Shown: positions 37,678 through 53,655 of the stretch, piece after piece
Numbering within the stretch: position 1 is the first letter of the stretch
Layout: each line of letters begins with the position of its first letter
Assembly (NCBI GenBank): GCA_040954595.2
Contig: CM082578.2
Location: forward strand, 13,516,001-13,580,000
Reading direction: 5' to 3'
Origin: Balanoglossus misakiensis
Lineage: Eukaryota > Hemichordata
Length of the DNA: 64,000 nt
The notes under the pieces: model-generated
Told to the model about the DNA's origin: nothing
What the model saw: only the letters and a program-made list of their open reading frames with translations
Databases searched by the model: none
Program-made: the position numbers and the translations under genes

Positions 37678-39721
37678 TTACTTGAAAAGTTTTGCAAACT
37701 TCCTGAGTTCATCTCTGTCTCGCTTTGCAGATTCATTAAACTTTGCTTGAATCAGAGTGTTAGAGATATGTGTAGCTGTGTATCCACCGCATGCGTAAAT
37801 GTCGCCCTCAATCCTGTAATTCTGCTGTTTGTACTCAATCTCAAACCCACCCGCTGTGTAAATGTTGTCAATCATGCGATAATTTTCATGTTTATGTTCT
37901 ATTTCCTTGACATTTCTGAATTTGGAAAGTGCAACCATGAAAATCTTCTTCACTCCACATGCGATAAGAAGACTGCGTAATGTTTCAAGGGTATTGCCAT
38001 AGTTTATGTAATCATCTATGACACATACCACTCTCCCATGTAGTCGGTCTCTGATTGTGCAATGGGGATTGACATGAATTGACTGAAAATGCCTCTGAAT
38101 GTACTCTGTGCTCTGTCGATCTTCTGGTGAACAACATGGCGACTGAGAAATCTCCCGGCTGCGCACCAGAACCGGTTCTCGCTTGCCACCATTGGTCAGA
38201 CTTCTGAGGTGTTCTTTCAATTCAACCAATCCATCGTCTAGTTTCTTGGAGGAGGAAGGAGCGATAATCCAGTCTTGTACCTCCTTGAATTCTGGTGTGT
38301 GGTGCATTGCTGTACAAATACAAAAACAGCACAGTGGACATGTTAAGACTTTTCTCTGGCTGCAAAACCTGTTATGCTAAAATGCACTTTTTTTGCTAAA
38401 ATAAATTCAGTTTCACTGTTATTAATTTTCTTTTCATTATACTGCACAGTTGCTTTGGAGAACAGTGCATGCGCTATATCTATTCTATATTTACCTGCTA
38501 ATAGTTGACATTTGAATGCCATCTTCATGGCAGGATCACCATCTTTAAGAACTTTCCGGAGTTCAGCAGTTGCATTGACTTCATCATTAACATGCCAGGT
38601 GCCACCATAATGATTGGCTGAACACAGGGCAAATACAGTAGTTGGGATTGGCCCAGCTAAATCACACCTGGAAGAGATAAAGATAAGCAAGTTTTGAGGG
38701 TTATCGACAGCAAGCAAGAGAAATTATTTTGAATCATTACTAAGGTGTCACAGACATCCCAATACAGAATTCACAGCCATAAGTCAACTCCAACAAGTGC
38801 ATTGTTAGTGTTAAATTTTTGAAAATTATTGCACCAAAATATATTCAGTAAACCAAACCTACCTGTAATACCAATCAACTTGCTCATTAATATTCTTCAG
38901 TATGCCACACAATCTACTGGGACTGCTTGCTGGAATGGCATATTTGGCAACTTTAATATCACAGTGGACCCATTTGGCAGCTAGAAAAATTAACTTGAAC
39001 TGCGCTGCAACTTCCAGATCTCTATCTTGCACACCAATGATGGCCATAGTCTCAGAACCCCCAGAATACTCCTTGATGTACTCATGTAGTTGTTTTCCAT
39101 AAGTCAGCATCTGAAACCTAGAGAAAAAACTCATAATGTACCAACCCAAAGCTGTATTGGGTTTTCCATGATTGGCCAATTTTCTTTCTTTTTTCTTAAC
39201 AAGTAAACAACTTTTTTTATAAACACAATATAACAACCTAACAACCAGACAACCTGAGTAGTCAACGTTACAATCGCTGTGCTTGTATAGGTGGGTGTAG
39301 TAATCTATTATTACACATTTGACAGTACTTGAAAATTGTCCTTGACAAATCGATTTTTGGTGTGCTGCTCAGCAACTATGTGTCCCCCTGTGGTGTCCCC
39401 CAATTTAAAGGGGCTCCCAGGCATTGCAGTGGCAATATTTGTCAGGGCCAAAATAGTTAAATGTCACTATTTGCTATAAAATTGATTCTCCCATTGTATG
39501 CACCCTGATGAGTGTATGTATCTAATATGTACTCACCTCCCATTCAGTTGTAGTTTCTTGTTGATCACAGACAGCAAACGGTCTGTGTTTTCACCTACTA
39601 CCAGAAGCCGAAAATTTAGCTTCTCAAGTGCGTCGCACATTTTCCTCAGATCCTCAACAACTTCGACGTCGTTCCCGACGTCAAGCGCCCCAATGGAAAA
39701 TATCACTTTGTGTGAGCCCAT
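37678..39721 (-). CDS. HAD-like / phosphoribosyltransferase fusion protein, 4 exons
   Basis: Minus-strand exons 39721-39537, 39117-38863, 38667-38495 and 38309-37678 join in frame to 414 residues. The N-terminal half looks like a HAD-superfamily domain: VIFSIGALD at the first strand, LLVVGEN at the second, and MAIIGVQDRDLEVAAQF followed by AAKW as the acidic HAD motif; the nucleophile DxDxT is not recognisable, so it may be inactive. The C-terminal half has the phosphoribosyltransferase PRPP loop VVCVIDDYINYGNT (D303, D304), preceded by IHVNP and followed by CGVKKIFMVALSKF. This arrangement, as I recall it, is typical of bacterial PRTases encoded with HAD proteins. Residues 340-381 are two adjacent 21-residue repeats. 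No signal or membrane segment, so probably cytosolic. Substrate unknown. It shares a 460-base divergent promoter with METAP1. Confidence 0.75.
37780..37905 (-). repeat. Two 21-residue tandem repeats encoded in the HAD-PRTase gene
   Basis: Residues 340-360 and 361-381 share the frame EIExK..NYR....IY..GG(F/Y), 11 of 21 positions identical. They follow the PRTase fold directly and seem to be an added C-terminal element. Confidence 0.75.
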
Positions 39722-40181
39722 TGTACAAGATTGACACAAGTAACTGTTTGACAGTGAGACTCGGAGTCGGTGGCTAAAGTCTCAGCCTAGCCAATACAGT
39801 ACGACGCGAACGTCTGAGTCTGTTGTCTGTTTCTATGGTTGATGACCCCTTGACCTTGCGGTTATTCAGATGAGGATGTCGTCAATCCGGGTATTTGAAG
39901 GGCGCCACCAAAGCGAAATGCAGAGGATGGGTGATTCTCGGGGTACACGCTCACGATCACACAAACACGCTAGTTTATGATCAAGAAGTGTTTTTAATTA
40001 AAGCTGAATTTACCTTCAAACTTACAGGACGATGCATACTGCTATCTGCTAATATACTTAATACATTTTATATTTATCTTTAAAAAAATCAACGTTCGAG
40101 AAAGTAGAATACCACACATTCTTCAACACCCCCGTGATTTTGCTTTTGACCCCACGAAAACTGCAGCCTACTGCAAACAGC
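39722..40181. promoter_or_regulatory. Short divergent promoter, HAD-PRTase / METAP1
   Basis: 460 bases separate the two start codons on opposite strands. No TATA box or clear motif was seen; a shared bidirectional promoter is inferred from spacing alone. Confidence 0.5.
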
Positions 40182-41339
40182 ATGGCGGACGCCGATAGTG
40201 TGGATATCTCGACGAGGACCTGTGAAACTATCAACTGTGAAAAGCCTGCACGACTTCAGTGCCCAACATGCATAAAGTTGGGAATCGACGGGTCCTTCTT
40301 CTGTTCTCAAAAATGCTTCAAGGGTAACTGGAACGAACATAAGAAGTTGCACAAGAAAGAGAAAGTTAAGAAGCAAGCCAATGATGCTAGCAAGCCCTAC
40401 AATCCATGGCCAGGGTACATTTTCACCGGAAAACTGAGACCTTTCCCGACCACTCCAAAGAGGGAAGTTCCCGGTCGTATACCGCGACCGGATTATGCCG
40501 ATCACCCAGAAGGTTATCCGGCGAGCGAAATGTCAATGCGAGGTAACACTCAGATAAAGCAGCTGGCGAAAAATGAAATCGACGCACTTCGAACGGCCTG
40601 TACATATGGGCGTGAAGTGCTTGATATTGCCGCCAAGACCATTGGCGTGGGGGTCACTGCCGACGAGATAGATCGAGTCGTTCACGAAGCATGCGTTGAA
40701 AGAGACTGTTACCCATCACCTCTCAACTATTACAATTTCCCCAAGTCGTGTTGCACATCGGTCAATGAGGTCATATGTCACGGCATTCCTGACACAAGAC
40801 CACTTGAGGAGGGTGACATCGTCAACGTTGACGTCACCGTGTGTCACAACGGTTACCATGGCGATTTGAACGAGACATTCTTTGTCGGCAAGGTGGATGA
40901 GAAGAGCAAACAGCTGGTGAAAGTGACTCATGAAAGTCTGATGCTTGCTATCAATGAGGTGAAACCTGGAGTGAGGTATCGGGAAATGGGCAACATCATC
41001 CAGAAACATGCCCAGGCTCATGGGTATTCTGTGGTGAAAACTTATTGTGGCCATGGCATACATAAGTTGTTCCATACTGCCCCCAGTATACCACATTATG
41101 CCAAAAATAAAGCCATCGGTGTGATGAAACCAGGCCACACCTTCACCATTGAACCAATGATATCGGAGGGAACCTGGAAAGATTTGACTTGGCCGGATAA
41201 CTGGACAGCTGTAACCCAGGACGGAAGACGATCCGCTCAGTTTGAACACACCCTGCTTGTGACTGACACAGGCTGTGAAATTCTAACTCTGAGACAAGAA
41301 AGCAATGGCCAACCACATTTCATGGATGCTCTTGTGTAA
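40182..41339 (+). CDS. METAP1: Methionine aminopeptidase 1, intronless
   Basis: Single open frame of 385 residues from ATG 40182; human METAP1 has 386. The N-terminal zinc-finger region (CETINC, LQCPTC, FFCSQKC, then His pairs) serves ribosome association. It is followed by YTGKLRP-like and RPDYADHP blocks and the pita-bread catalytic fold. Metal ligands fit the family spacing: D217 and D228 ([13 protein letters not shown]), H291 ([10 protein letters not shown]), E324 (TIEPM) and E355 (QFEHTLL). The enzyme removes the initiator methionine from nascent cytosolic proteins when the second residue is small. Nothing is truncated. Vertebrate METAP1 has many introns, whereas here there are none, which raises the question of a retrocopy that replaced or accompanies the parental gene. 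Confidence 0.95.
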   Translation: MADADSVDISTRTCETINCEKPARLQCPTCIKLGIDGSFFCSQKCFKGNWNEHKKLHKKEKVKKQANDASKPYNPWPGYIFTGKLRPFPTTPKREVPGRIPRPDYADHPEGYPASEMSMRGNTQIKQLAKNEIDALRTACTYGREVLDIAAKTIGVGVTADEIDRVVHEACVERDCYPSPLNYYNFPKSCCTSVNEVICHGIPDTRPLEEGDIVNVDVTVCHNGYHGDLNETFFVGKVDEKSKQLVKVTHESLMLAINEVKPGVRYREMGNIIQKHAQAHGYSVVKTYCGHGIHKLFHTAPSIPHYAKNKAIGVMKPGHTFTIEPMISEGTWKDLTWPDNWTAVTQDGRRSAQFEHTLLVTDTGCEILTLRQESNGQPHFMDALV

Positions 41340-41909
41340 AAACAGCTTTATATAGTACAATAATAGTAGTCGTAGGTAAACCACAAAATAAACCATAGGT
41401 ACTTAAGAATCTATGAGTAAACATAATTTTTGAATGATGGAACATTATCAGAAAAACTTATAAACACACTGCAATCTCAAAAGATTTCTGGTTTGATGCA
41501 AAAAGCATCCAAGTGTATGTACGTATGATGATCGATACATCTTGGTTCAGTTGAAAGCAATTTTAGTGCTGAGCAGTTGCTCTTTGGAAAGTAAATTGCA
41601 GTATAGATTGATCCTGGAGGAATATTGATTTTCTTTAATTACAGTTGACTTTGGTTAAGTTCTCAGGTGGTATTTTTGCTCATTTTAAAAGATGTGCACA
41701 TAATTGTGAAGACATGCAGTGATGTAAAACTTGTGTTGTGGTAGGTGTAGGCTACTAATAATGGTGACACACCCTAGTACGTTGTAATTCAATCTGCAAA
41801 GTAAATGTTTGGCACTGTTATCAACTGAGTATAATGTACAGAAAATGTTTGAATGATTTTTGGATGCTGTAGACATTTGTCAGTTTTATAGTTAGTACAT
41901 TATTAAATG

Positions 41910-41915
41910 AATAAA
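41910..41915 (+). terminator. Polyadenylation signal for METAP1
   Basis: AATAAA about 570 bases after the METAP1 stop; another AATAAA at 41387-41392 could give a short 3' UTR. Confidence 0.5.
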
Positions 41916-42019
41916 GCGTGATCATTAGACATATTTTTATGGTACTGGAGTGTCACTTATATTAATTCTCATATATGATCACACACACAAACACAAATAA
42001 CATGTGGCAGTCGTATATC

Positions 42020-42025
42020 TTTATT
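42020..42025 (-). terminator. Polyadenylation signal for SUMF1
   Basis: TTTATT on the plus strand (AATAAA on the minus) about 640 bases after the SUMF1 stop. It lies about 105 bases from the METAP1 signal on the other strand. Confidence 0.45.
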
Positions 42026-42663
42026 GAATCTGAATGAGTTACTTGGCAGGTAATGATTACAGATCACTAGAACTTGTCAACAGACAACTCATGCTCTGCT
42101 GTCTATGATACATTCCAGTTATGTCCAATGATACCCACCAGGTGATATAAATCCCAAATGAAACCGTTCTTTGTATAAGGGAAGTTGCAGTGGAATTTTG
42201 AGTTCATGCAATGAATCCAGAACCTTTTCCTACTCAATTATGGAATATTCACATCTTGAACATGATAATTTAATTCTTCACTCATATTGCACATTTTAAT
42301 ATAGTCTTTTAGACTGATCAAATTGAAAAAAAATGAGGATAAATTGAAAAAGAAGACCCTTTAAGGGTGAATTGGACACTTCCCCAAGGAAGAGTTCAAA
42401 GTTCAAAGGCACTATTGGCAAGACAACAGAAACAACCAGGTATGTTCCATGGTGAACAATTACAACAAAAACGGGTTCACAATTTTGGAATGACAAATTC
42501 TGTCAGTTGTGAAAAATAAGAGGGAAAATAAAGATCATAATTGAAAACAACATAAAAGTTCTGAGAGAACAAAAAGTGTTAGCTCCTTAATTTAGACTAC
42601 TGGTAAGAAGAAATATACTGGAAGACTTTGTACTCATAAATGTATCACATGAGAGTTGTTCAG

Positions 42664-46910
<4,247 letters not shown>

Positions 46911-48344
46911 CGTTCAATGAGCTACACACTGTATGCCCTCGGCTGATGTTGTGTTGAATCGGATGGTAGATAGTTTGAGTTCAACGCTTGGTGGCGCTGC
47001 ATGGAAAAGTTTCGTTGGCATGGCGACGAAACCATGAGAACCTTTACATGTTAGAGTATACCTTTGCAGAGGAAATGGATGAACATCCATTGGCTGAGAA
47101 CATTAAATGAAAAACTTCCATAGAAACACACTTTGGGAAGGGTGCTTGAGAAATCAATCTGTACAGGATGATTGATTTCACTGTGTTCTCCCGATTCAAA
47201 CCAGAACAGCCACAGTCTTCTGACTTCTCCTCATTCACTGATATCATCCTGTACCCAAAACTCAGAAATGCTACTTCATGGCTATAAGAGAACATTTCTA
47301 ATATGCTCCGTCATATTTTGACTGACATTTGTCTCGCTTTCCTCTGATCTTCACTTCACTAGATGCTTTAATCAATGCGACAATAAAAGCACAAAATGAT
47401 CCGGTCGATCCAAAGATTTCCAAAATGGCGGCACAAGCGCATTCATTGTGTTGGAACCACAAACGTTTCGACCCTTTGTTCGTGCTTTTATTTTGTTCAC
47501 TCGGGGTTGTCATTTTTATTATTCGAATATTGAGATGTCATGAGATTCGACAATAAACTCTAATTCTTCCAAAACTTCAAAATTTCAAAGCATATTACGT
47601 ACACATTTTAGTACCACTTTGGCAGAGTGCAAGAACATTTTGCAGCCTGGAAGGCGCCCTCTGTGTTCAACCAAAGCTTTTCTGTAAAATATCGATTTTT
47701 TAAGTAGCCATTGAAATTGTGATCACCCCAAAGTATTTGAGATAAGGTTTTCAATTAAGTATTGCTTTTTCTTTGAAATGAACTATTCAGTGGACACCGG
47801 CGTTTTTAAACACTTTGATTTTTCGCTTAATTGAGTCGGTCCCACATTTCGCCGCAAACATATGTAACGATTACTGGTATTGGGCAGTAATGTAAGAGCG
47901 TGGGATAAGTAACCAATCAACACGTCTGCTTTGACAAAATAAATAATAAAGGAAGCCGCCTATTGTGGTTCGGTCATACCTGTGTCAGAGCTTGAAGACA
48001 GCAGCGTTCACCACTACGGAAGTGAGGATTTCCCTGTCGTTTGGGCGTTTCGTGGAGTGACAATTATGGGTGCATTTCAACTATAACAAGAAAGAAATAA
48101 CGACGTGTGCATTCGAGATTAAGAAAGGTCACATATGCACTGAGGATATTACAATTTAGAGTTAACCGGAAAGCATTTATATCTTGGAATCTGCGAGTAT
48201 CTTTCGGTGCTCTGCACTGTGACTGGAACAGCTTACGTTCTGTTCCTCACTCGATCTATCTGATATGATCATTCGTCAATGAACTTAAGTCGTGCTCGTC
48301 GAGTCCTAGATCCTCAACGGTCTTGGTAGCGAACTCGTCCAAAC
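46911..48344. promoter_or_regulatory. Head-to-head intergenic region, SUMF1 / IP3 receptor
   Basis: 1.4 kb between divergent start codons. It contains a duplicated fragment of SUMF1 exon 1 and otherwise no coding sequence. The IP3 receptor 5' UTR probably occupies part of 47.95-48.34 kb. Both promoters must lie here. Confidence 0.45.
47161..47254. repeat. Captured SUMF1 exon 1 fragment bounded by 12-bp inverted repeats
   Basis: Bases 47176-47242 match 46755-46821 of SUMF1 exon 1 at 66 of 67 positions in the same orientation. The copy is framed by GTACAGGATGAT (47161-47172) and its exact complement ATCATCCTGTAC (47243-47254). No target-site duplication is visible. The copy has no promoter or start of its own and is treated as a nonfunctional microduplication. 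Confidence 0.85.
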
Positions 48345-49020
48345 ATGAGTGACATGTCGTCTAGTTTCCTTCATATCGGAGACATTGTATCCCTTTACGC
48401 CGAAGGCAGCGTCAATGGCTTTATCAGCACCCTGGGGTAAGTCTCATTTCTTAGACCCAAACGCTGGTCCCACAACCCAGTTTATGTGTTGCAATAAACA
48501 CGCATGATGTAAATATCGTTTTGCACGCATTGTGTTTCGAAAAAATGATGACTTATATTGTAATTTTACAGAATTATAACAGGAACTTCCTCATTAATTT
48601 CTGTCACTTTTTTTTCTTTCTGCGCAGCCTTGTCGACGACCGTTGCGTTGTCCAACCAGATGCCGGCGACCTGTCAAACCCGCCTAAGAAATTCCGAGGT
48701 AAAGTGTAAAAATATTTTTCAAACATACTTTTCTTTTTATGTTTGTTTGTTTACTTTTGCACGAAATTAGTTGTTCTCTACAGATGAAAATAACAGTGGC
48801 TGCTTTTCTTTTCTTTTCTTTTCTTTTCTTTTCTGTTCTTAAGAATCTACCAGAAGTTAAATATAGTAACTATTGCATAATATTACAAGTAACAGTTTTC
48901 TTTCTTGTTTGGAACCGATTCACAAACTGCACGGGCTATATCACCAGTTGCCCCCCCCCCCCTTCAGTCCACAATCTGTTGACATTACAGATGCGTTTAC
49001 ATTGATGCTACTGATGATGG

Positions 49021-49093
<73 letters not shown>

Positions 49094-49112
49094 ATGATAT
49101 TGATGATGATAT

Positions 49113-49177
<65 letters not shown>

Positions 49178-49424
49178 GGACTGTTACAGAATATTTTTTT
49201 TTAAGTGATGGAGGGACCATGAATTACCGTAATGTTTAAAAAATTAAGATGGGCTAAAATTTTGTAAGTTTGCTTATGATGTATTTCTGTTCTGTTTTAT
49301 CTTCACAGATTGCCTGTTCAAAATCTGCCCAATGAGCAGGTACTCTGCTCAAAAACAGTTTTGGAAGGCGGCAAAACCCACCCTAACCAATGCAACTGAT
49401 GCAGTTCTACTTAAGAAGCTTCAT
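48345..49424 (+). CDS. ITPR1: Inositol 1,4,5-trisphosphate receptor, first three coding exons (gene continues beyond window)
   Basis: Exons 48345-48436, 48628-48698 and 49309-49424 give the first 93 residues in phase and end at a GTGAGT donor. The sequence reads [20 protein letters not shown], then [48 protein letters not shown] and [11 protein letters not shown]. This matches the start of the beta-trefoil suppressor domain of vertebrate IP3 receptors nearly residue by residue. The full protein is a tetrameric ER calcium channel of about 2,700 residues, so nearly all of it lies to the right. Invertebrates usually have a single ITPR, so the symbol does not imply orthology to one vertebrate paralogue. 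No fourth coding exon was found up to 64000. Confidence 0.93.
48803..48834. repeat. (TTTTC)n pentanucleotide repeat
   Basis: About six TTTTC units in ITPR intron 2. Confidence 0.85.
48951..48962. repeat. C12 homopolymer
   Basis: Twelve C residues in ITPR intron 2, followed by CTTCAG-like sequence. Confidence 0.8.
49013..49177. repeat. (GAT)n trinucleotide microsatellite
   Basis: About 165 bases of GAT/ATG units with a central interruption (GATATGATATT and GATATT). It lies in ITPR intron 2, about 130 bases before exon 3. The long methionine, serine or histidine frames over it are artefacts. Confidence 0.95.
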
Positions 49425-49590
49425 GTGAGTATAACTGCAGTAAAGATGTTACTCACCAAAAACCCAATGTTTTGAATTTCTCCTCACAATTCCTTTAATG
49501 AAACACACACACAGCATGCTTGTAATATTCATGCGTGAATCACTTCTGTATAAAATAATGAAGATAATAATGCCTCATATATTGCTCATA

Positions 49591-49733
49591 GACCACTTCG
49601 CGGATAGGGTATCTGCAATGCATGATGGTATAATTTGCGTTCCAAATGGCGTCTAGTAAATGGCTAACGCACGCGCTGATCAGAACGCAAACTGTCCAAC
49701 AACACTCTGCGTTATTCTATCCGCGAAGTGGTC
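49591..49733. mobile_element. Miniature inverted-repeat element (MITE-like), 143 bp
   Basis: Terminal repeats GACCACTTCGCGGATAG (49591-49607) and CTATCCGCGAAGTGGTC (49717-49733) are exact complements of 17 bases. The interior also has weaker inverted similarity (TTTGCGTT words). It is noncoding and sits in ITPR intron 3. Flanking bases (ATA and CATG) show no clear target-site duplication, so the superfamily cannot be named. Confidence 0.75.
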
Positions 49734-52700
49734 CATGCTGATGAGTTGTTTTCCCAGAGATGTTGTCGCTTGAAGGTTCAAAGGTCAAGTTTGGTAGTTT
49801 ATTGCTCAAAACAGATATGATCCAGTGACCTGAATATTCAGATTTATACTAGTAGTGGCAAACACCGACATGATTATTTGGATAAATGAACTATAGTTCA
49901 CTCTAACTTCAATTCAGTTTATTGATGTCGCACAAGAGTCATAATAAAGCAGGAAATAATAAAAAGTTTAACTCTCTTTCCTGTGGTTTACTGTACATGT
50001 GTATCATAATACATGAAATAAGGTGTGTTATGATGTTTTGAGACTTTTCAGGGGACTTTGTATGTTGACATTCAAATGCAGTTGAGCATGGTGTAGGATG
50101 GAAAGTACAAATTTCCCCTTGAAGTCAATGACCCATGATTCTGTCAGTACGGATGGCTGCACATGACTTCATGTTTTAACATTGTGGTGAATATAATACA
50201 CAAATGATACTGTCTGCTATATTGAATGTCAAAGGAGCCGTAAGATTTAACGGTAGCATTCACCTGACATGACTTGCTTGAGTTCACTTTAAATGTTAAA
50301 GAACGTCAACAGATGAGAAAACTGAGTTGCAATTGAGATCGGAAAGTTAATGAGTTGCTCGAATTTTAATTTGTGTTCAGAACAAAATTCTTTGGTTATG
50401 TATTTATCAGTATACAGTGTTTACTGTTTAAATCTCTCATTATTTGTATAATACTTATATTTGAACAGTTTTAGAAGGTCATGTTGTACAGATATTGAAT
50501 GTGAGCATATCAAATCTAGTTTATCTGGTTGGTCCCTGTAGCTTTACACGTCCAATATTCAAATTCAAAGTTAGTTAAGTAGTTGGTGACATGTAAAAGA
50601 TGCATACAGACAATTGACTTGCTTAAACAACACTGTCATATAATTATAGTGGTCTACAAGAGCAAAATTCAGTTTTAATAATATAAGTATAACAGTATAT
50701 GAAACTGTTAAAAACCACTTGGTGAAATGCGACATGGATGTACTGGCATATTGACCAAAGTACTGATGATTTATACAAAATGTAGATGAGAAATCTTTTT
50801 CATTTAGCAGGAATATTGGAAGTGCTTAAATATTTGATATAACCACACCATCATGGTGTACTGAAGACTGAGATAATAGAATTCCTCAAAGTGCATTAAA
50901 ATAGCTGTGTAATCGTGTAATCCAATTGTGGCTAGCTTGGTACATGTATATTACATGCACCACATTGTACTTTCTCATGAATAATATTAACAGCTGCAAA
51001 AAAGTCATTATATCAAGGTGTACATGTATGGCTGTCCCACTGAGAAAAGTTTGTATGAAATTGAAGAGTATGTCTGGTGACTTGTGACACACAGGTTATG
51101 AACTGGCTATTGGGCACAATATTGAGCTGATCCTGATGCATTGGATGTCATCACCCCATTACATGTTTATGTTTTTCAATTACCTCTATATGTCATGGTG
51201 GGTTTTTCATTTACAGTGCCTGGTAGGGTTTTACTTGAGCTGCAAGGTGACGTGTGTAAGGATACGTGTATATTCTTGCAATGTGATTTACGTCTCCATG
51301 AAACAAATCTTCCCCATCTTTCTCCCTTTTTTTGTCATCAAGGAAAGTGAATGGTGTACACAACCATTTCCTTGTGTGCCAAATTCTGAAGCAGTTTGGT
51401 GAATGACAAATAACGACACATATACACAAAATGTACACAGTGCAACACTGACCCAGTTATTATGGAGGATATCCTCCAAGTGTACTGGTAGTGTTGGTCG
51501 TGAATTAAAAAAAAAACGAATTTTCAAACTGTACGAGCCTCTAATTTTTTTCTAAGATTACCACCAGTCCATGTACCATACTAAAAGATTTTTGGTTTTT
51601 AGTTCTAGTATACACAATACAGAAAAGAGTAGAAGGAACATTTCTTATTCCAAAGCAAGTTATCAACGTTATGAAGGATGCTGAATATTCATCAAATTCA
51701 CCACAAATATTAACAAATTGCTGATTGAATTAGGTGGCTAAAAATAGAACAAAAGAATGAATATGTATTGAGCTAAAGTGTTTTTCGTGTATACATGTGT
51801 TATCTCCCCACACTCTTTGTTGGAATAATTTCCTGTAATTTCCATGCCTATTTTGAAGCTGATCAGTCTATTGAACCTATTAGAAGTGTGAATTAATGAC
51901 TTGCCTATGTGTGTATTGTATTGGAAACTTGCTATGTGATTGTGAGCGCTTGAAAATGTCTACAGTTATAATATCTTCAGCAATGCCAAATTGCCCATGG
52001 GTTTAATAGTTGCACCATCTGTACATTGGCCCAACCTTACTTAGCAGACATGTATGTTTTTTGCTTCCATCTGGTGTATAATGGGATTGTATGTACAGTG
52101 TATGATGAATATATTAATATTGTAATTTTTATGGTTTTTGCCATTTTTTGCTAAACAACCTGTGTTCGAAACCAACTATAATGTTTGGTTTGCAGGGTCC
52201 AAAATAAGGATACCTAGTAAGCAATGGTAAACTGTAGCTAGCTGTGCCCATATGTGGTGCAGTTCAGAGCAGTTATTTGATAGTGCAGATGCCAAAGTTG
52301 TAGTTCAGCACCAAACAAAACTGCGTACTTTAGACATGTAGTCAGTAACAGATATTGTTTGGCTTTTTGAGATAGGCAGGGAGAAATGAAATGTATTATT
52401 AGCAACATACACAAATCCCAGTGTAAAATTAGAACCAAGTACAGGATCAACTTTTAATGGTTTAGCCCTTGACATTTTAAAATATTATCTACAGCAAGGC
52501 GACGAATGATGCTTGGTGCCAGGGCACTGTATAACACACAAACACTATCAAGTGACATATACATACATGTATTTATGATGATTTTACTTGTGTATCTGGT
52601 TTCGTAGAATCAATCCTAGTGAAGAGGAAATTGTCATGGTAGACATTCTAAGTAGGCCACCGTAATTCAAAGTTTCCAGGAAAACTCCTAAGTGGTTTTG

Positions 52701-53600
52701 TATGGGAATTGGGATTTATACAGACTATAACCTTTTGGCAGATATTCTTCATCGTCTTTCATTCTGTACAGATTTACTTTGTGAGAATTGCTCCATAGTA
52801 TCACTCAGTATTACCAAATGAAAATCCCATATATTAATTTAGTTATAATCTCATTGTGATGGATAATGTGTCAATTAAAATTTCTATGGCTTTGTATTTG
52901 ATAAAGACGTTGATCACTGTTGGGTTATAGTCATATTATTTATCAATATTTGTAATTGTTCACTCAATTGTGCATGTCATAGACAGAAAAGAATTATTTC
53001 ATTGAATTCAGTAATGTCCCTTGGTTTTGCATGTATATTTTTGTAATTGCTAGCTGAGTTTATAAATTTCAGAAGGTGCCACTCATTTTTAGGCATGAAT
53101 GCACTACATTAAGACTATTAAAAATGAAATAGCTTTTTGCATTCCTTGTGATGGCAGTGGGCCTTTAATATGATGTTGATTTCATTGATTTACGTACTTC
53201 AAGTCATGCAGAATTAAGTTTACAAAAGTATAATTGCACTTTTTTGACCTATAGAAGAACTGAATGTATCCACTGTTGCACACAGTGAAAATATGTATAT
53301 ACAAAATTACAAGTGTGTTTGTAACAGGAGTCAAAACCGTTGTTCTGAGGAGGTGAGGCATTCATTTTAGTGTAACACACTACTCTTCCCCACAATGGGC
53401 TTTTTTGAATTCCAGAATGTTGAGAGAAAGCCCAGCAGCATATAGGTAGCATATGTGTCTGAGTATATACATGTATTACAAACATAGACGAAATACCTTG
53501 CTCTGATCAAGCCGATGTTTAGTCTGGAAGTAAGATTCAATTTTGAAGATATTTTCTGGCATTTGATGGTATTTGTAGAACTCTTGTATTCCTCTGCATG

Positions 53601-53655
53601 GAATACTGAAGATGTTGGCCCTTTGGATATTTGACCCTATTTACTTGTCTTTTGG
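53601..53655 (+). repeat. Dispersed direct repeat, copy A
   Basis: The segment from GAATACTGAAGATGTTGGCC to CTTGTCTTTTGG recurs at 56940-56997 with a few substitutions and a 4-5-base gap. It is probably the remnant of a dispersed element. Confidence 0.75.

Larger units (their letters stand above)
41340..42663. other. Tail-to-tail 3' region, METAP1 / SUMF1
   Basis: Contains the two 3' UTRs and no further gene. Probable UTR ends near 41.93 kb (+) and 42.0 kb (-) nearly touch. Confidence 0.5.

Noticed and set aside
40089-40505. Minus-strand frame of 138 codons over the METAP1 5' end
   Set aside because: It is a shadow of METAP1, without motifs and running into the divergent promoter.
47044-47295. 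Short frame containing a SUMF1-like peptide upstream of SUMF1, as a second SUMF1 gene or alternative exon
   Set aside because: Only 67 bases are homologous, the signal peptide part is absent, and the segment is bounded by inverted repeats; it is a copied fragment.
49013-49220. Open frames coding for poly-Met, poly-Ser or poly-His across the GAT repeat
   Set aside because: They are translations of a microsatellite inside an IP3-receptor intron.
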